DNA of 64,000 nucleotides from assembly GCF_001077815.2 (NCBI RefSeq), contig NZ_CP015441.1, positions 62,001 to 126,000 of the forward strand, written 5' to 3'. Numbering within the stretch: position 1 is the stretch's first letter; every line of letters begins with the position of its first letter. The stretch is from Aurantiacibacter atlanticus (GTDB lineage: Bacteria; Pseudomonadota; Alphaproteobacteria; Sphingomonadales; Sphingomonadaceae). The translations under genes and the position numbers were made by a program. The notes under the pieces are model-generated. The model did no database searches, was not told the DNA's origin, and saw nothing but the letters and a program-made list of their open reading frames with translations. Of this stretch, positions 1-9,241 are shown piece after piece.

Positions 1-1268
1 TTCGCCGCGCTGTCATAGCCAATTTCGGGCGCCAGCGCGGTTACCAGCATCAGCGACTGGTCGACTAGCTGCGCGATCCGTGCGCGGTTAGGTTCGATCC
101 CCTCCACACAGCGCTCGGCAAAGCTGGCCATGCCGGTGGCGAGCAGGTCTATCGCGCGGATAACTGCAGCACCGATTATCGGTTTGAACACGTTGAGTTC
201 GAACGCCCCCTGCATGCCGCCGATGGCGACCGCGTGCTGGTTCCCGATCACCTGCGCCGCTACCATGGTCAGCATCTCGCACTGCGACGGATTGACCTTG
301 CCCGGCATGATCGAGCTTCCCGGCTCGTTGGCCGGCAGGCTCAGTTCACCGAGGCCCGAGCGGGGGCCGGAGGCGAGCCAGCGGATGTCGTTCGCGATCT
401 TGGTCAGCGAAACGGCAAGGGCACCAAGCGCGCCCGACAGCCGCACCAGAGCATCGTTCGAAGCGAGCGCCTCGAACGGGTTTGGATCCGGCGCGAAGTC
501 ATATCCCGTCAGGCGCGACAGTTCGGTCGCCATCGCCTTACCGAACCCATCGGGGGCATTGAGACCCGTTCCGACCGCAGTACCGCCCTGCGCCAGCAAC
601 CTGACGTCTCCCGCGGCGAAGTCGATGGCCGCGCAATTGGCGTCGAGTTGCGCAACATAACCCGAAAACTCCTGCCCGAGCGTTAGCGGGGTGGCATCCT
701 GCAGATGCGTGCGGCCGATCTTGACCACGCCACCCCATTCCTGCGCCTTGGCATCCAGCGTCGTGCGCAGCCGATCCAGAGCAGGAAGCAGCCGTTCCGC
801 AAGCGCCCGGGTGGTGGCAATATGCAGCGCGGTCGGAAAACTGTCGTTGGAGGACTGGCTCTGGTTCACGTGGTCATTGGGGTGGACCGGATTCTTGCCA
901 CCGCGCGTCCCGGTGAGGATCTCGTTGGCACGCCCGGCGATTACCTCGTTCACGTTCATATTGCTGTGCGTCCCGCTGCCGGTCTGCCAGATCGCCAGCG
1001 GGAACTGGTCGTCATGCTGCCCCGCGATCACTTCGCGCGCGGCGGTGGCGATGGCATCGGCCAGATCCGCAGGCAGGCCGTGTGCGCGGTTGACGCGCGA
1101 TGCGGCCAGTTTGACGGTCGCCAGCGCGTGAATGATCTCCAGCGGCATTCGCTCGCGCCCGGCAAAGGGAAAATTGGTCAGGCTGCGCTGCGTCTGCGCG
1201 CCCCAGTAGCAGTTGCCCGGTACGTCAACCGGTCCGAGGCTGTCGCTTTCGGTTCGCGTTTCCTGCAT
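1..1268 (-). CDS. fumC: Class II fumarate hydratase, C-terminus off the left edge
   Basis: Interconverts fumarate and L-malate in the TCA cycle in the cytoplasm. The frame is open from ATG at 1268 to the left edge, giving 422 codons without the C-terminal end. The class II signature GSSIMPGKVN lies near 283-312, and SGTHSNMNVNEV and GRTHLQDATP active-site blocks are also present, so this is the iron-independent homotetrameric class and not FumA/B. The start is preceded by AAAGGA. Aspartase and argininosuccinate lyase share the signature, but the NMNVNE and HLQDATP blocks fit fumarase best. The next gene is on the same strand and ends 26 bp upstream. Confidence 0.93.
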   Translation of the reverse strand, partial: MQETRTESDSLGPVDVPGNCYWGAQTQRSLTNFPFAGRERMPLEIIHALATVKLAASRVNRAHGLPADLADAIATAAREVIAGQHDDQFPLAIWQTGSGTHSNMNVNEVIAGRANEILTGTRGGKNPVHPNDHVNQSQSSNDSFPTALHIATTRALAERLLPALDRLRTTLDAKAQEWGGVVKIGRTHLQDATPLTLGQEFSGYVAQLDANCAAIDFAAGDVRLLAQGGTAVGTGLNAPDGFGKAMATELSRLTGYDFAPDPNPFEALASNDALVRLSGALGALAVSLTKIANDIRWLASGPRSGLGELSLPANEPGSSIMPGKVNPSQCEMLTMVAAQVIGNQHAVAIGGMQGAFELNVFKPIIGAAVIRAIDLLATGMASFAERCVEGIEPNRARIAQLVDQSLMLVTALAPEIGYDSAA

Positions 1269-1294
1269 GCCAATCCTTTCTCGAGCCGTTCGCG

Positions 1295-1903
1295 TCAGCC
1301 GGGATAGGGAGACCGTTCCAGCAGCCCGGCGAGATGCGCCGCATTGCCTGCGACCATTGCGGCGGTTTGTGTAACCTTGTCGGGCACGGTGTCGAGATCC
1401 TTGAAATCGACCGATCCCATCGCCTCGCCGACCCAGTAGCAGGCGGCCACGGCCGGAATGGTAAAGCCCACATCGTTGAGCGCCTGAAAGAGCTGCGCCG
1501 AAGAGCAGTGCGCGCCGTCCTCGTTGCCCACGATAGCGGCGACGGCGACCATGGAATAGCTCAGCATGCGCCCTTGGTCGTCGGTCTCGCCAAGAAAGGC
1601 ATCAAGCCGTTCGAGCACGCGTTTGGCGACGCTGCTGACCTGGCCCATCCAGATCGGCCCGCCGAAGATCAGGATATCGTGTTCGAGCAACTCCTCGCGC
1701 AAGGCGGGCCACTCGTCGCCTTCGCCTTCGTCCGACGTGACGCCCGGCTTGATGTCGAGCGAGGCCACTCGGACGGTGCGGGTGACTGCGACCTCGAGTT
1801 CTTCGAAGGCGCCGGACAGAACCGAAATCAGGGCATCGGTGGAAGACTCTTCGTCCGGATCGGACTTGAGCGAACAGTTCAGGGCGAGGGCTCTAAGTGG
1901 CAT
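1295..1903 (-). CDS. Flavodoxin-fold NAD(P)H:FMN reductase-like protein
   Basis: About 202 residues starting MPLRALALNCSLK, which is the usual start of the NADPH-dependent FMN reductase/flavodoxin family (first beta strand leading into the phosphate-binding loop). The middle holds the conserved DILIFGGPIWMGQVSS segment, where the second flavin loop is expected. ATG 1903 is preferred over an upstream in-frame start at 1936 because GGAAG sits just before it and homology begins there. Probably a cytoplasmic flavin-dependent reductase; the substrate cannot be told. Its start overlaps the end of the upstream proline-rich gene by 11 bp. Confidence 0.8.
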   Translation of the reverse strand: MPLRALALNCSLKSDPDEESSTDALISVLSGAFEELEVAVTRTVRVASLDIKPGVTSDEGEGDEWPALREELLEHDILIFGGPIWMGQVSSVAKRVLERLDAFLGETDDQGRMLSYSMVAVAAIVGNEDGAHCSSAQLFQALNDVGFTIPAVAACYWVGEAMGSVDFKDLDTVPDKVTQTAAMVAGNAAHLAGLLERSPYPG

Positions 1904-2108
1904 GTCTTCCAATCCCCGCGTCCAGCATTTCGTCATCGACGCGATCGGGGGGCGTTTCCTCGGGGCCCCGATCAGGCTTATCGATGTCGGGTGGGACGGG
2001 TTCGATCTCGTCGGGCCGGGAGGGTGTGGGCTCCTGCGGCGTCGGTGGCGTTTCGGGGGGAGTGTCCGGCGAGGGGATCTCCGGCTCTGGAGGCGGATTT
2101 GTGCTCAT
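1893..2108 (-). CDS. Small proline/glutamate-rich protein
   Basis: A 71-residue product made largely of Pro, Glu, Asp and Thr (repeats like PPETPPTPQEPTPS), with no predicted fold or membrane segment. It ends 11 bp inside the flavodoxin-fold gene on the same strand, which suggests translational coupling. Low-complexity GC-rich DNA can produce such frames by chance, so the call rests on position and orientation. No function can be assigned. Confidence 0.4.
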   Translation of the reverse strand: MSTNPPPEPEIPSPDTPPETPPTPQEPTPSRPDEIEPVPPDIDKPDRGPEETPPDRVDDEMLDAGIGRHAT

Positions 2109-2217
2109 GCTCTACCAACGCGCGGGGCAGGCCTTTGTTCAATCGCCTCGCCCCCCGAATGGAACCGATGGCCCCCTTCGCTCGCTTCTTTCTCCTAGAA
2201 CGCAGGAGATTTTGCAG

Positions 2218-3039
2218 ATGCCGGCACGCGCTTACTGGCAGGGTCAGATCAGGCTGGCGCTGGTTTCGATCCCGGTTGAGATTTACTCGGCCAGCAAATC
2301 GGGCGCGAAGATCAGCTTCAACCAAATTCACGAACCGAGCGGCAAGCGCATTTCGTATGAAAAGGTCGTGCCGGGAGTTGGTCCCGTGGATCGCGACGAG
2401 ATCATCAAAGGCTATGAGATTTCCAAGGGCGAATACGTCCTGCTTGAGGACGAGGAAATCGAGGCAGTTAGGATCGAGAGCCGCAAGACGCTCGAACTCG
2501 TGCAGTTCGTCGACACTTGCGAGATCGACCCGCTCTATTTCGAGAAACCCTATTACGTCGCGCCGAAAGATGACCTGGCCGAAGAGGCCTTCATCGTGCT
2601 GCGCGAGGCACTGCGGAAGGCGAAGAAAGTCGCATTGGGCCAGCTGTCGGTGCGCGGAAGCGAGAAACTGGTCGCGCTGAAACCATGCGGGAAGGGTCTG
2701 TTGCTCGAAACCCTGCGCTATGCCGACGAGGTGCGCCAGGGGCAGGCCTTCTTCTCCGACATCGACGACGCAAAGCCGAAGAAGGAATTGCTCGACCTTG
2801 CCACCACGCTGATCGAACAAAAAAGCGCGCCCTTCGACGCTCGCGAATTCGAGGATCGCTATATTGAGGCGCTGCGCAAACTGATCGAAAAGAAGGCTAA
2901 ATCGGAGAGCGGCAAGGCGATTATCGAGGATGTCGACGAACCCAGCACCTCCGGCGGCAATGTCATCGACCTGATGGCGGCGCTGAAGAAGTCGGTGGGC
3001 GGGCAGAAGCCAGCGACCAAGAGCAAGAAGAGCGCGTGA
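2218..3039 (+). CDS. ku: Non-homologous end-joining protein Ku
   Basis: Bacterial Ku binds DNA double-strand ends as a homodimeric ring and recruits LigD for NHEJ. The 273-residue product starts MPARAYWQGQIRLAL, the typical Ku N-terminus (W-x-G-x-I/L-x-L-x-L-V-S-I-P-V). The lysine-rich tail (QKPATKSKKSA) matches the DNA-binding/LigD-interacting C-terminus of many Ku proteins. ATG 2218 has AGGAG 9 bp upstream; the frame is open further 5' but homology begins here. It is followed after 4 bp by an MgtC-like gene and then ligD, so the three probably form one operon. Confidence 0.95.
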   Translation: MPARAYWQGQIRLALVSIPVEIYSASKSGAKISFNQIHEPSGKRISYEKVVPGVGPVDRDEIIKGYEISKGEYVLLEDEEIEAVRIESRKTLELVQFVDTCEIDPLYFEKPYYVAPKDDLAEEAFIVLREALRKAKKVALGQLSVRGSEKLVALKPCGKGLLLETLRYADEVRQGQAFFSDIDDAKPKKELLDLATTLIEQKSAPFDAREFEDRYIEALRKLIEKKAKSESGKAIIEDVDEPSTSGGNVIDLMAALKKSVGGQKPATKSKKSA

Positions 3040-3043
3040 TGAG

Positions 3044-3520
3044 ATGGAACTCAACGAACCCGTAATCAGCCATTGGTTTGACCTCGACCTGCTTTCCAGG
3101 CTGATTGCTGCAGCGGTGCTGGGGTTGCTGCTGGGGCTGGATCGCGAACTGCGCGGCCATGCTGCGGGTATGCGTACGCACGGGCTGATCTGCTTTGCCG
3201 CCGCGGCCATGACCGTCTCGGTCATAGCGCTTTATCAGCAGCTGGGCGGGCAGCGGATGGACCCGCTGCGCGTCTACGAGGCGGCTGGTGCCTTTATCGG
3301 CATTATCGGTGCAGGGCTGATCGTGTTCAGCAAGGGGCAGGTCCACAATCTGACCACGGCAGCGCATCTGTGGCTCGCAGCGGTGATCGGCATCGCCTGT
3401 GGGGCGGCGCAATGGCCGCTCGTGGCCATCGCTTCGGTCATCAGCCTGTTGGTTCTTACCTTGCTCCGGCTGGTCGAACCAAAGGACAAGGACCGCAAAC
3501 TTGACGGGAAAGACGAATGA
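3044..3520 (+). CDS. MgtC/SapB-family membrane protein
   Basis: A 158-residue inner-membrane protein with about four hydrophobic segments. LLGLLLGLDRELRGHAAGMRTHGLI is the hallmark of the MgtC/SapB/YhiD family (G-x-x-R-E followed by R-T). Family members affect Mg2+ homeostasis and, in MgtC itself, inhibit F-type ATP synthase; that role is not established for short homologues like this one. It lies between ku and ligD, 4 bp after ku and overlapping ligD by 4 bp (ATGA), so it is co-transcribed with repair genes, which has no obvious functional reason. Confidence 0.85.
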   Translation: MELNEPVISHWFDLDLLSRLIAAAVLGLLLGLDRELRGHAAGMRTHGLICFAAAAMTVSVIALYQQLGGQRMDPLRVYEAAGAFIGIIGAGLIVFSKGQVHNLTTAAHLWLAAVIGIACGAAQWPLVAIASVISLLVLTLLRLVEPKDKDRKLDGKDE

Positions 3521-6036
3521 GCCCGCCTGCCGATCCACTTTCCGAATACAATGCCCGTCGCGACTTCGCGAAGACGCCCGAGCCGGCCGGCAAGGCGATG
3601 AAAGGTGGCGGGGGCAACCTCTTTATCGTGCAAAAGCACGATGCCACCCGGCTTCACTGGGACTTGCGGCTGGAATTCGATGGCGTGCTCAAGAGCTGGG
3701 CCGTCACCAAGGGGCCTTCCCCGGATCCCGACGTCAAGCGGCTGGCGGTCCGCACCGAGGATCATCCTATGTCCTATGCCGAGTTCGAGGGCACGATCCC
3801 CAAGGGTGAATACGGCGGCGGCACGGTCATGCTGTGGGATCGCGGCACCTGGTCGCCGGTCGAAGGCAAGAGCGCGAGGGATCTGGACAAGGGGCATCTC
3901 CACTTTCGCCTCGAAGGCGAGAGAATGCGCGGCGAATGGCTGCTGATCCGATTGAAGCCGCGCGGCAATGAGAAGCGCGAGAACTGGCTCCTGCGCAAGC
4001 TGCAGGACGAGCATGCCGAAACGGGCGACGCGCTGGTGGAGCGCGAACTCACCAGCGTCCTCACGGGCCGGTCGATGGCGGAAATCGCAGCTGACAAAGG
4101 CGGCGAGTTTCCGCTGGCCGGCAAGAAGGACGATGCGTTCCTCGCGCAAATGGCCAAGGCTTCGGCTCACAATACCAGGAAGGCGAAGGCGCGCCGGAAG
4201 CCAAAGGACGCGCCGCTGCCGAAGTTTCGCAAGCCGCAACTGGCGACGCTGGTCGACCAGGTGCCGACCGGCAATGGCTGGATGCACGAGATCAAGTTCG
4301 ACGGCTACCGCGCCTTGGTCGCCGCAAAGGGAAAGCAGGTGCGCGTCCATACCCGCCGCGGCAAGGACTGGACCGACAAGTTCGGCCCCCTCGTCGATGC
4401 CGTTGCTGCATTAGATTTGCCCAGCTGCCTGATCGACGGGGAAATCGTGGCGGTGGATGCCAAGGGCAATCCCGATTTTTCAACCCTGCAAGGTATGCTC
4501 AAGCGCGGCCATGGCAGCCAGTCGCAGGGTGATGCACTGCAGTTCCACGCCTTCGACCTGCTGGAACTGGCGGGAGAGGATCTGGCCGCCCTGCCCAATA
4601 TCGAGCGCAAGGAACGGCTCGAGGCGCTGCTCGGCACGGCAGAGCCACCGGTGTTCGTGGCCGATCACGTGATCGGTGCAGGCGAGAAGCTGTACCGTTC
4701 GATGTGCGACGCCGGCCAGGAAGGCATCATCTCCAAGACGGTCGACGGGCGCTATTCTGGGCGGCGCGGGCGCAGCTGGGTGAAAGCGAAATGTACCCGG
4801 CGGCAAGAGTTCGTCATCATCGGCTGGAAGGCTTCAAGCGCGAAGAGACGACCGTTCTCCTCGCTGCTGATGGCGCAGCACGAGGGAGGCGAACTGGTCT
4901 ATAAGGGCAATGTCGGCACCGGCTTTTCCAGTGACGACCTCGACGCGCTGGCGGCAAAGCTGAAGCGGATCGAGCGCAAGACCCCGCCGGCCGAAGTCGA
5001 CAAGGCAAGCAGCCGGGGCGTGACCTGGGTGACGCCGCAACTCGTCGCCGAGGTGGCCTTCTCCGAATTTACCGGGGACGGCAATATCCGGCACGGCAGT
5101 TACCTCGGGCTGCGCGGCGACAAGCAGGCGAGCGAAGTAAGGCCAGAGCGCGCTGCAGCGGCGCCCGCACCAAAAGGCGAGGTGAAGATCAGTAGCCGGG
5201 ACAGGGTGATCTTTCCCGACAGCGGCCAGACCAAGGGCGCGCTGGCGGACTATTACACCGCTATCGCCCCTGCCATGCTGCCCTTCGCCGCCAACCGCCC
5301 GCTCAGCCTGGTGCGCTGCCCGCAGGGGCGGGCGAAGAAGTGCTTTTTCCAGAAGCACGACAGCGGTGCTTTCGGCGATGCAGTGCAGCATGTTCCCATC
5401 ACGGAAAAGAACGGCGGGACCGAGGATTATCTCTATATCGAAAACGTCCGCGGCATCCTGCAATGCGTACAGATGGGCACGATAGAGTTTCACGGCTGGG
5501 GCGTCCGAAGTAGCAATGTAGAAGCGCCCGACCGGATGGTCTTCGACCTTGACCCCGATGAGGGGCTCGACTTCGGCGACGTCAAGCAAGCCGCGCGCGA
5601 CATCCGCGATCGGCTCTCCGACATGGGACTGGTCAGCTTCGCCATGCTGTCGGGAGGCAAGGGCGTGCACGTGGTCGTCCCGCTCACTCCCGACCACTCG
5701 TGGGAAGCGCACAAGGACTTCGCCCGCCGCTTCGCCGAAGCCCTGAGCATGGCCGAGCCCGAGCGGTTCACTGCAACCATGAGCAAGGCCAAGCGCAAGG
5801 GGAAGATTTTTATCGACTGGCTGCGCAATCAGCGCGGCAGCACGGCGGTGGTGCCCTATTCTGCTCGTGCCCGCAGCGGCGCCACCGTGGCTGTTCCGAT
5901 CGGCTGGAATGAGCTCAAGGACATGGCCGACGCCCACCCCTTCAGCATCGATGATTCCAAACTTTTGGGCGATCGCGCAGAGAGCAAGACCTTGGCCGGC
6001 TGGGGCTTTGCCGAGCAATCCCTGCCCGACGTATGA
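3517..6036 (+). CDS. ligD: Multifunctional DNA ligase D (phosphoesterase-ligase-polymerase)
   Basis: ATP-dependent NHEJ ligase that processes and seals ends held by Ku. The 839 residues show three domains. Residues ~15-165 are a 3'-phosphoesterase (HWDLRLEFDGVLKSWAV, then DHPMSYAEFEGTIPKGEYGGG). Residues ~230-525 are the ligase, with the nucleotidyl lysine in EIKFDGYR (K260). Residues ~545-835 are a primase-like polymerase (FHGWGVRSS and DLDPDEGLDF, the DxD metal motif). The order PE-Lig-Pol is the Pseudomonas type, unlike the mycobacterial Pol-PE-Lig. It overlaps the upstream gene by 4 bp. All key motifs look intact. Confidence 0.96.
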   Translation: MSPPADPLSEYNARRDFAKTPEPAGKAMKGGGGNLFIVQKHDATRLHWDLRLEFDGVLKSWAVTKGPSPDPDVKRLAVRTEDHPMSYAEFEGTIPKGEYGGGTVMLWDRGTWSPVEGKSARDLDKGHLHFRLEGERMRGEWLLIRLKPRGNEKRENWLLRKLQDEHAETGDALVERELTSVLTGRSMAEIAADKGGEFPLAGKKDDAFLAQMAKASAHNTRKAKARRKPKDAPLPKFRKPQLATLVDQVPTGNGWMHEIKFDGYRALVAAKGKQVRVHTRRGKDWTDKFGPLVDAVAALDLPSCLIDGEIVAVDAKGNPDFSTLQGMLKRGHGSQSQGDALQFHAFDLLELAGEDLAALPNIERKERLEALLGTAEPPVFVADHVIGAGEKLYRSMCDAGQEGIISKTVDGRYSGRRGRSWVKAKCTRRQEFVIIGWKASSAKRRPFSSLLMAQHEGGELVYKGNVGTGFSSDDLDALAAKLKRIERKTPPAEVDKASSRGVTWVTPQLVAEVAFSEFTGDGNIRHGSYLGLRGDKQASEVRPERAAAAPAPKGEVKISSRDRVIFPDSGQTKGALADYYTAIAPAMLPFAANRPLSLVRCPQGRAKKCFFQKHDSGAFGDAVQHVPITEKNGGTEDYLYIENVRGILQCVQMGTIEFHGWGVRSSNVEAPDRMVFDLDPDEGLDFGDVKQAARDIRDRLSDMGLVSFAMLSGGKGVHVVVPLTPDHSWEAHKDFARRFAEALSMAEPERFTATMSKAKRKGKIFIDWLRNQRGSTAVVPYSARARSGATVAVPIGWNELKDMADAHPFSIDDSKLLGDRAESKTLAGWGFAEQSLPDV

Positions 6037-6183
6037 TCCCGTCATTCAAAAGGCATAGTGGTTCGTCGCGCCTTGGCCACGCTTGGCACCATTCTGGAAA
6101 CTTCAGTGCCCGCCGCACCGTTGGTAGCTTGAGCTCAACAAAAGGTTGGGTTGCCCCAACACCAACTGGAAGCTTCAACCGCT

Positions 6184-7053
6184 ATGACCGAAACCGATAC
6201 CTTTCAGCCCGAAATCGATGAGCAGCCGCGTATGCCCGGCGCCGAAGCCGCCATGGACGACAAACCCGACTGGCATCCTCGCTTTCCAGGTTCCGGCCGG
6301 CTGGAAGGCAAGGTTGCCATCGTGACCGGCGCAGACAGTGGCATTGGCAGAGCTGTCACAGCCCTTTTTGCGCGCGAGGGCGCTGACATCACGATCGTAT
6401 ATTTCGCCGATGAAGAAACCGAGGACGCCGAAAAGACCAAGGTGATCGTTGAAGAGGAGGGTAGACAGGCGATCTGCCTGCAGGGCGACCTTGGCCGCCA
6501 GGATTTTGCGGACAAGGTTGTCGCGGCCACGATCGATCGGTTCGAAAGACTGGATATCCTAATCAATAACGCCGGTGAGCAGCATCCGGATGAAGAAATC
6601 GAAGATATTACCGAGGAGCAACTGCAACGGACGTTCCAGACCAATATCTTCTCGATGTTCTTTATGGTGCAGGCCGCCCGGCCGCATCTCGCCAGGGGCA
6701 GCGCCATCGTCAATTGCACCAGCGTGACGATGTACAAGGGCTCGGACAATTTGCTCGACTATTCCGCTACCAAAGGCGCGATCACGGCCTTTACTCGCTC
6801 GCTGTCGGAGAACCTCATCGACGATGGCATCCGTGTGAATGCCGTCGCGCCCGGCCCGATCTGGACTCCGCTCAACCCGTTTGGCGGCCAGCCGCCCGAG
6901 GACATGGATGATTTCGGCAAGAATACCCCGATGGGACGCCCCGGCCAGCCTAATGAGGTCGCGCCGGCGTTCCTGTTCCTGGCTTGCGACGACGCCAGCT
7001 ACATGTCCGGGCAGGTCTTGCACCCCAATGGCGGCATTATCGTTACCAGCTAA
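6184..7053 (+). CDS. SDR-family oxidoreductase, stress-type (YghA/Gsp39-like)
   Basis: A 289-residue NAD(P)-dependent short-chain dehydrogenase. The nucleotide-binding TGADSGIG lies at residues 48-55, NNAG at 128-131, the catalytic Ser at ~180 and YSATK (Y193, K197). The ~40-residue charged N-terminal extension before the Rossmann fold is typical of the YghA/general stress protein 39 subgroup. ATG 6184 is chosen because GGAAG lies 9-13 bp upstream; a longer start at 6151 lacks a ribosome site. It is followed by a DUF3008 gene on the same strand. Substrate unknown. Confidence 0.88.
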   Translation: MTETDTFQPEIDEQPRMPGAEAAMDDKPDWHPRFPGSGRLEGKVAIVTGADSGIGRAVTALFAREGADITIVYFADEETEDAEKTKVIVEEEGRQAICLQGDLGRQDFADKVVAATIDRFERLDILINNAGEQHPDEEIEDITEEQLQRTFQTNIFSMFFMVQAARPHLARGSAIVNCTSVTMYKGSDNLLDYSATKGAITAFTRSLSENLIDDGIRVNAVAPGPIWTPLNPFGGQPPEDMDDFGKNTPMGRPGQPNEVAPAFLFLACDDASYMSGQVLHPNGGIIVTS

Positions 7054-7090
7054 AAGCCCCACGAAAAATCAGGTTCAGAAGGAGAGTATC

Positions 7091-7276
7091 ATGCCCGCCC
7101 AATCAAAGGCTCAGCAAAAAGCCGCCGGAGCTGCGCTCAGCGCCAAACGCGGCGATACCAAGGTCAGCGAATTGCAGGGTGCATCCAAGGAGATGTACGA
7201 CTCGATGAGCGAAGACGAGCTGGAAGACATGGCCAGCACCAAGCACAAAGGGAAACCCGAACACAAAGGCGATTGA
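7091..7276 (+). CDS. DUF3008-family small protein, copy 1
   Basis: A 61-residue hydrophilic protein, MPAQSKAQQKAAGAALSA..., rich in Lys, Ala and Glu, with GASKEMYDSMSEDELEDMA in its second half. This layout is typical of DUF3008, which is common in alphaproteobacteria and often lies beside general-stress genes; its function is unknown. AAGGAGAG lies just upstream. A paralogue at 51113-51304 has nearly the same N-terminal half. Both copies lie within about 2 kb of a PRC-barrel gene. Confidence 0.8.
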   Translation: MPAQSKAQQKAAGAALSAKRGDTKVSELQGASKEMYDSMSEDELEDMASTKHKGKPEHKGD

Positions 7277-7490
7277 TCGTCTCTCCAAATGACCGATCCA
7301 TCGGAATATGCCGCAGGAGGTTCGACTCCCCACGGACAAGGTGGTATAAGCCCGGTCGACGGTTGCGGTTTTCAACCACATCGGCTCTTCGTGGTCCCGG
7401 CTATCGCCCGCAACCTATCCGCTTCATGCGTCTGGCCGATATTTTCCACTTGGCAGGTCATCCTTGCCGAGCGGAATGTTGGAGGCCCAA

Positions 7491-7718
7491 ATGCGCGATT
7501 ATGAACTCCGCTTCCAGGATGGAAGCACAGAGAATCCGAAAACTATCACGTTCCAAAGCGAGGATGCCCACGAGGCGTTTTCAATTCTCGAACAAGAAAA
7601 ACCATCCGGTCCGGCTGAGCTTCGCGACGGCGATCGATCGCTAGGTACAATCACGCAGTCATCAAGTGGTGGCTGGATTCTAGACGTTAGCGAAAACTCC
7701 GACAAGTCGCGCAGTTAA
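7491..7718 (+). CDS. Small hypothetical protein
   Basis: 75 residues, MRDYELRFQDGSTE..., mixed alpha/beta in appearance, without cysteines or membrane segments. ATG 7491 has TTGGAGGCCC immediately upstream, a near-perfect ribosome site that decides the start over an in-frame ATG at 7464. It sits 15 bp before a DUF305 gene on the same strand. I do not recognise the family. Confidence 0.6.
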   Translation: MRDYELRFQDGSTENPKTITFQSEDAHEAFSILEQEKPSGPAELRDGDRSLGTITQSSSGGWILDVSENSDKSRS

Positions 7719-7733
7719 AGGCAAGCGTCGCTC

Positions 7734-8303
7734 ATGCAAAAATCTGAGCAGGAGAAGTCGAACTACGCGCGCTTTATGGCGATGATAGGAACGTCGTCCG
7801 TCGTGATGTTCGTTCTCATGTATCTCAACACCTATGCCTTGCCTCACGTCTTCTGGAGCGAGACACGCTTCTGGATGGCATTCGTGATGGGCGCGGCGAT
7901 GGCCGTGGTGATGCTGCTGTTCATGCGGGGCATGTACCGGAACCGCAAAAAGAACTGGATCATTCTTGGCGTTGCGCTGGCGGTTTTTGCCGGTGCCTTG
8001 TTTCTCGTCCGCAGCCAGGTGAGCGTGACTGATCGCGAATATATGTCAGCCATGATTCCGCACCACTCTATTGCCGTTCTTACCAGTGAACGGGCACAGA
8101 TCGAGGATGCGCGTGTGCGCGAACTGGCCAATGGCATTATTCGCGCCCAGCGCAAGGAAATCGCCGAGATGAATTGGCTGATCGACGACATCAGAACCAA
8201 TGGCGTGGCCGCCACCACGGAGGCCGCCAATGCACGGCCCATCCCCGAGTTCGAAGGATTTTTAAACGAGGGTGACCAAGGTGGCGCCTTGACGACAGAA
8301 TGA
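7734..8303 (+). CDS. DUF305-domain membrane protein
   Basis: 189 residues with three hydrophobic segments in the first ~95 residues, followed by a helical DUF305 domain (DREYMSAMIPHHSIAVLTSERA...LANGIIRAQRKEIAEMNWLI). The MIPHHxxA motif is diagnostic. DUF305 proteins belong to the ferritin-like/CopM group, and some bind metal or copper; a metal or stress role here is inferred. Located among SDR, DUF3008 and PRC-barrel stress genes. Confidence 0.85.
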   Translation: MQKSEQEKSNYARFMAMIGTSSVVMFVLMYLNTYALPHVFWSETRFWMAFVMGAAMAVVMLLFMRGMYRNRKKNWIILGVALAVFAGALFLVRSQVSVTDREYMSAMIPHHSIAVLTSERAQIEDARVRELANGIIRAQRKEIAEMNWLIDDIRTNGVAATTEAANARPIPEFEGFLNEGDQGGALTTE

Positions 8304-8486
8304 CAACTCGCGCCTTGGAGCCGGGAGACGCGCCCGGTTCTTCGGTTGAACTTGCTTCGAGCGCTGTCTGTCCCATAGTCCGTCGAGGGGTGCAACGATT
8401 TCTGACCTAATTGGTTGTTTTCATGAGGCTTGAGTGGGTCCTGCAATTCTGCTGGCTCGCGAATGTCCTGAAAATGGAGACGACCA

Positions 8487-8855
8487 ATGCAAACCCAAAC
8501 CCAAACTTCGCAAGAATGCATTTCGAGCGATCGCGTCGAAGGAACTGCGGTCTACGGCTCGGATGGTGACAAGATTGGATCAGTCGATTGCATTATGATC
8601 GAGAAGCGAAGCGGACAGGCGCGCGAGGCGATCCTCGACGTTGGCGGCTTTCTCGGAATGGGCGGTAGCCGACATGCCGTGCCATGGCAGAAGCTGGACT
8701 ACGATGTCGACCAGGGCGGATACAAGCTCGACGTGACCGAAGAGCAACTGAAAGAAGCCCCTTCCTTCCAGGATAGTGATCGCGAGCAGGCACTCTCTGA
8801 CCGAACGCATCGTGCTGCGGTCTATGACTATTACGCGACGCCCGTGTATTGGTAG
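8487..8855 (+). CDS. PRC-barrel domain protein, copy 1
   Basis: 122 residues. The core SSDRVEGTAVYGSDGDKIG...GGFLGMGGSRHAVPWQKLDYD is a PRC-barrel beta domain, ending in an aromatic tail (YDYYATPVYW). PRC-barrel proteins occur in photosynthetic reaction centres, RimM and general-stress proteins; this short soluble type is usually stress-induced with unknown role. A close paralogue lies at 50678-51043 with the same architecture and aromatic tail. Confidence 0.85.
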   Translation: MQTQTQTSQECISSDRVEGTAVYGSDGDKIGSVDCIMIEKRSGQAREAILDVGGFLGMGGSRHAVPWQKLDYDVDQGGYKLDVTEEQLKEAPSFQDSDREQALSDRTHRAAVYDYYATPVYW

Positions 8856-9241
8856 GCAAGCCGCGTGGCCGGATCCTTCGTAGGGTTCCGGCACGCTACA
8901 CACCCGCAAGTCCATAAATTTGGGGACTGGAAGCTTGGACTGGTATGAGTAGCCACTGGGCGAATTTTCTGGCCGATGTTCAAAGCAATTACTGAGGAGT
9001 GAAAGTCGAAGGCGGGTCAATAGTCCGCTTTCTTGTCTCCGCCGTGTTGAACCGGACAGTCTCCTTGCGGCCCAATTCCAGTCATATAATTCGAAAGACC
9101 TCAATGGGCAGCTTCTGGGCCGCAGCACGAACCCGCTTCGCGGGAGGGGTGCTGTCGGCGATGGTGATGCCGAGTCACGGGCGTAGCGGGTAGATCGAAC
9201 AAGGCCGAGCATTGCGGCTCCTTCAACAAAGGAGTCGAACG
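8856..9241. other. Intergenic region on the 5' side of the IS91-family element
   Basis: No convincing gene. It contains a short hairpin CCCGCTTCGCGGG near 9132-9144 and probably one end of the IS91-type element, but I could not define the terminus. Confidence 0.4.

Noticed and set aside
1334..2680. A 448-codon plus-strand frame over the flavodoxin gene and ku start
   Set aside because: Crosses opposing and other-frame genes; no family signature.
6096..6122. GGAAAC-N17-CGTT resembling an EcfG general-stress promoter before the SDR gene
   Set aside because: One extra A in the -35 box; not a sufficient match to call.
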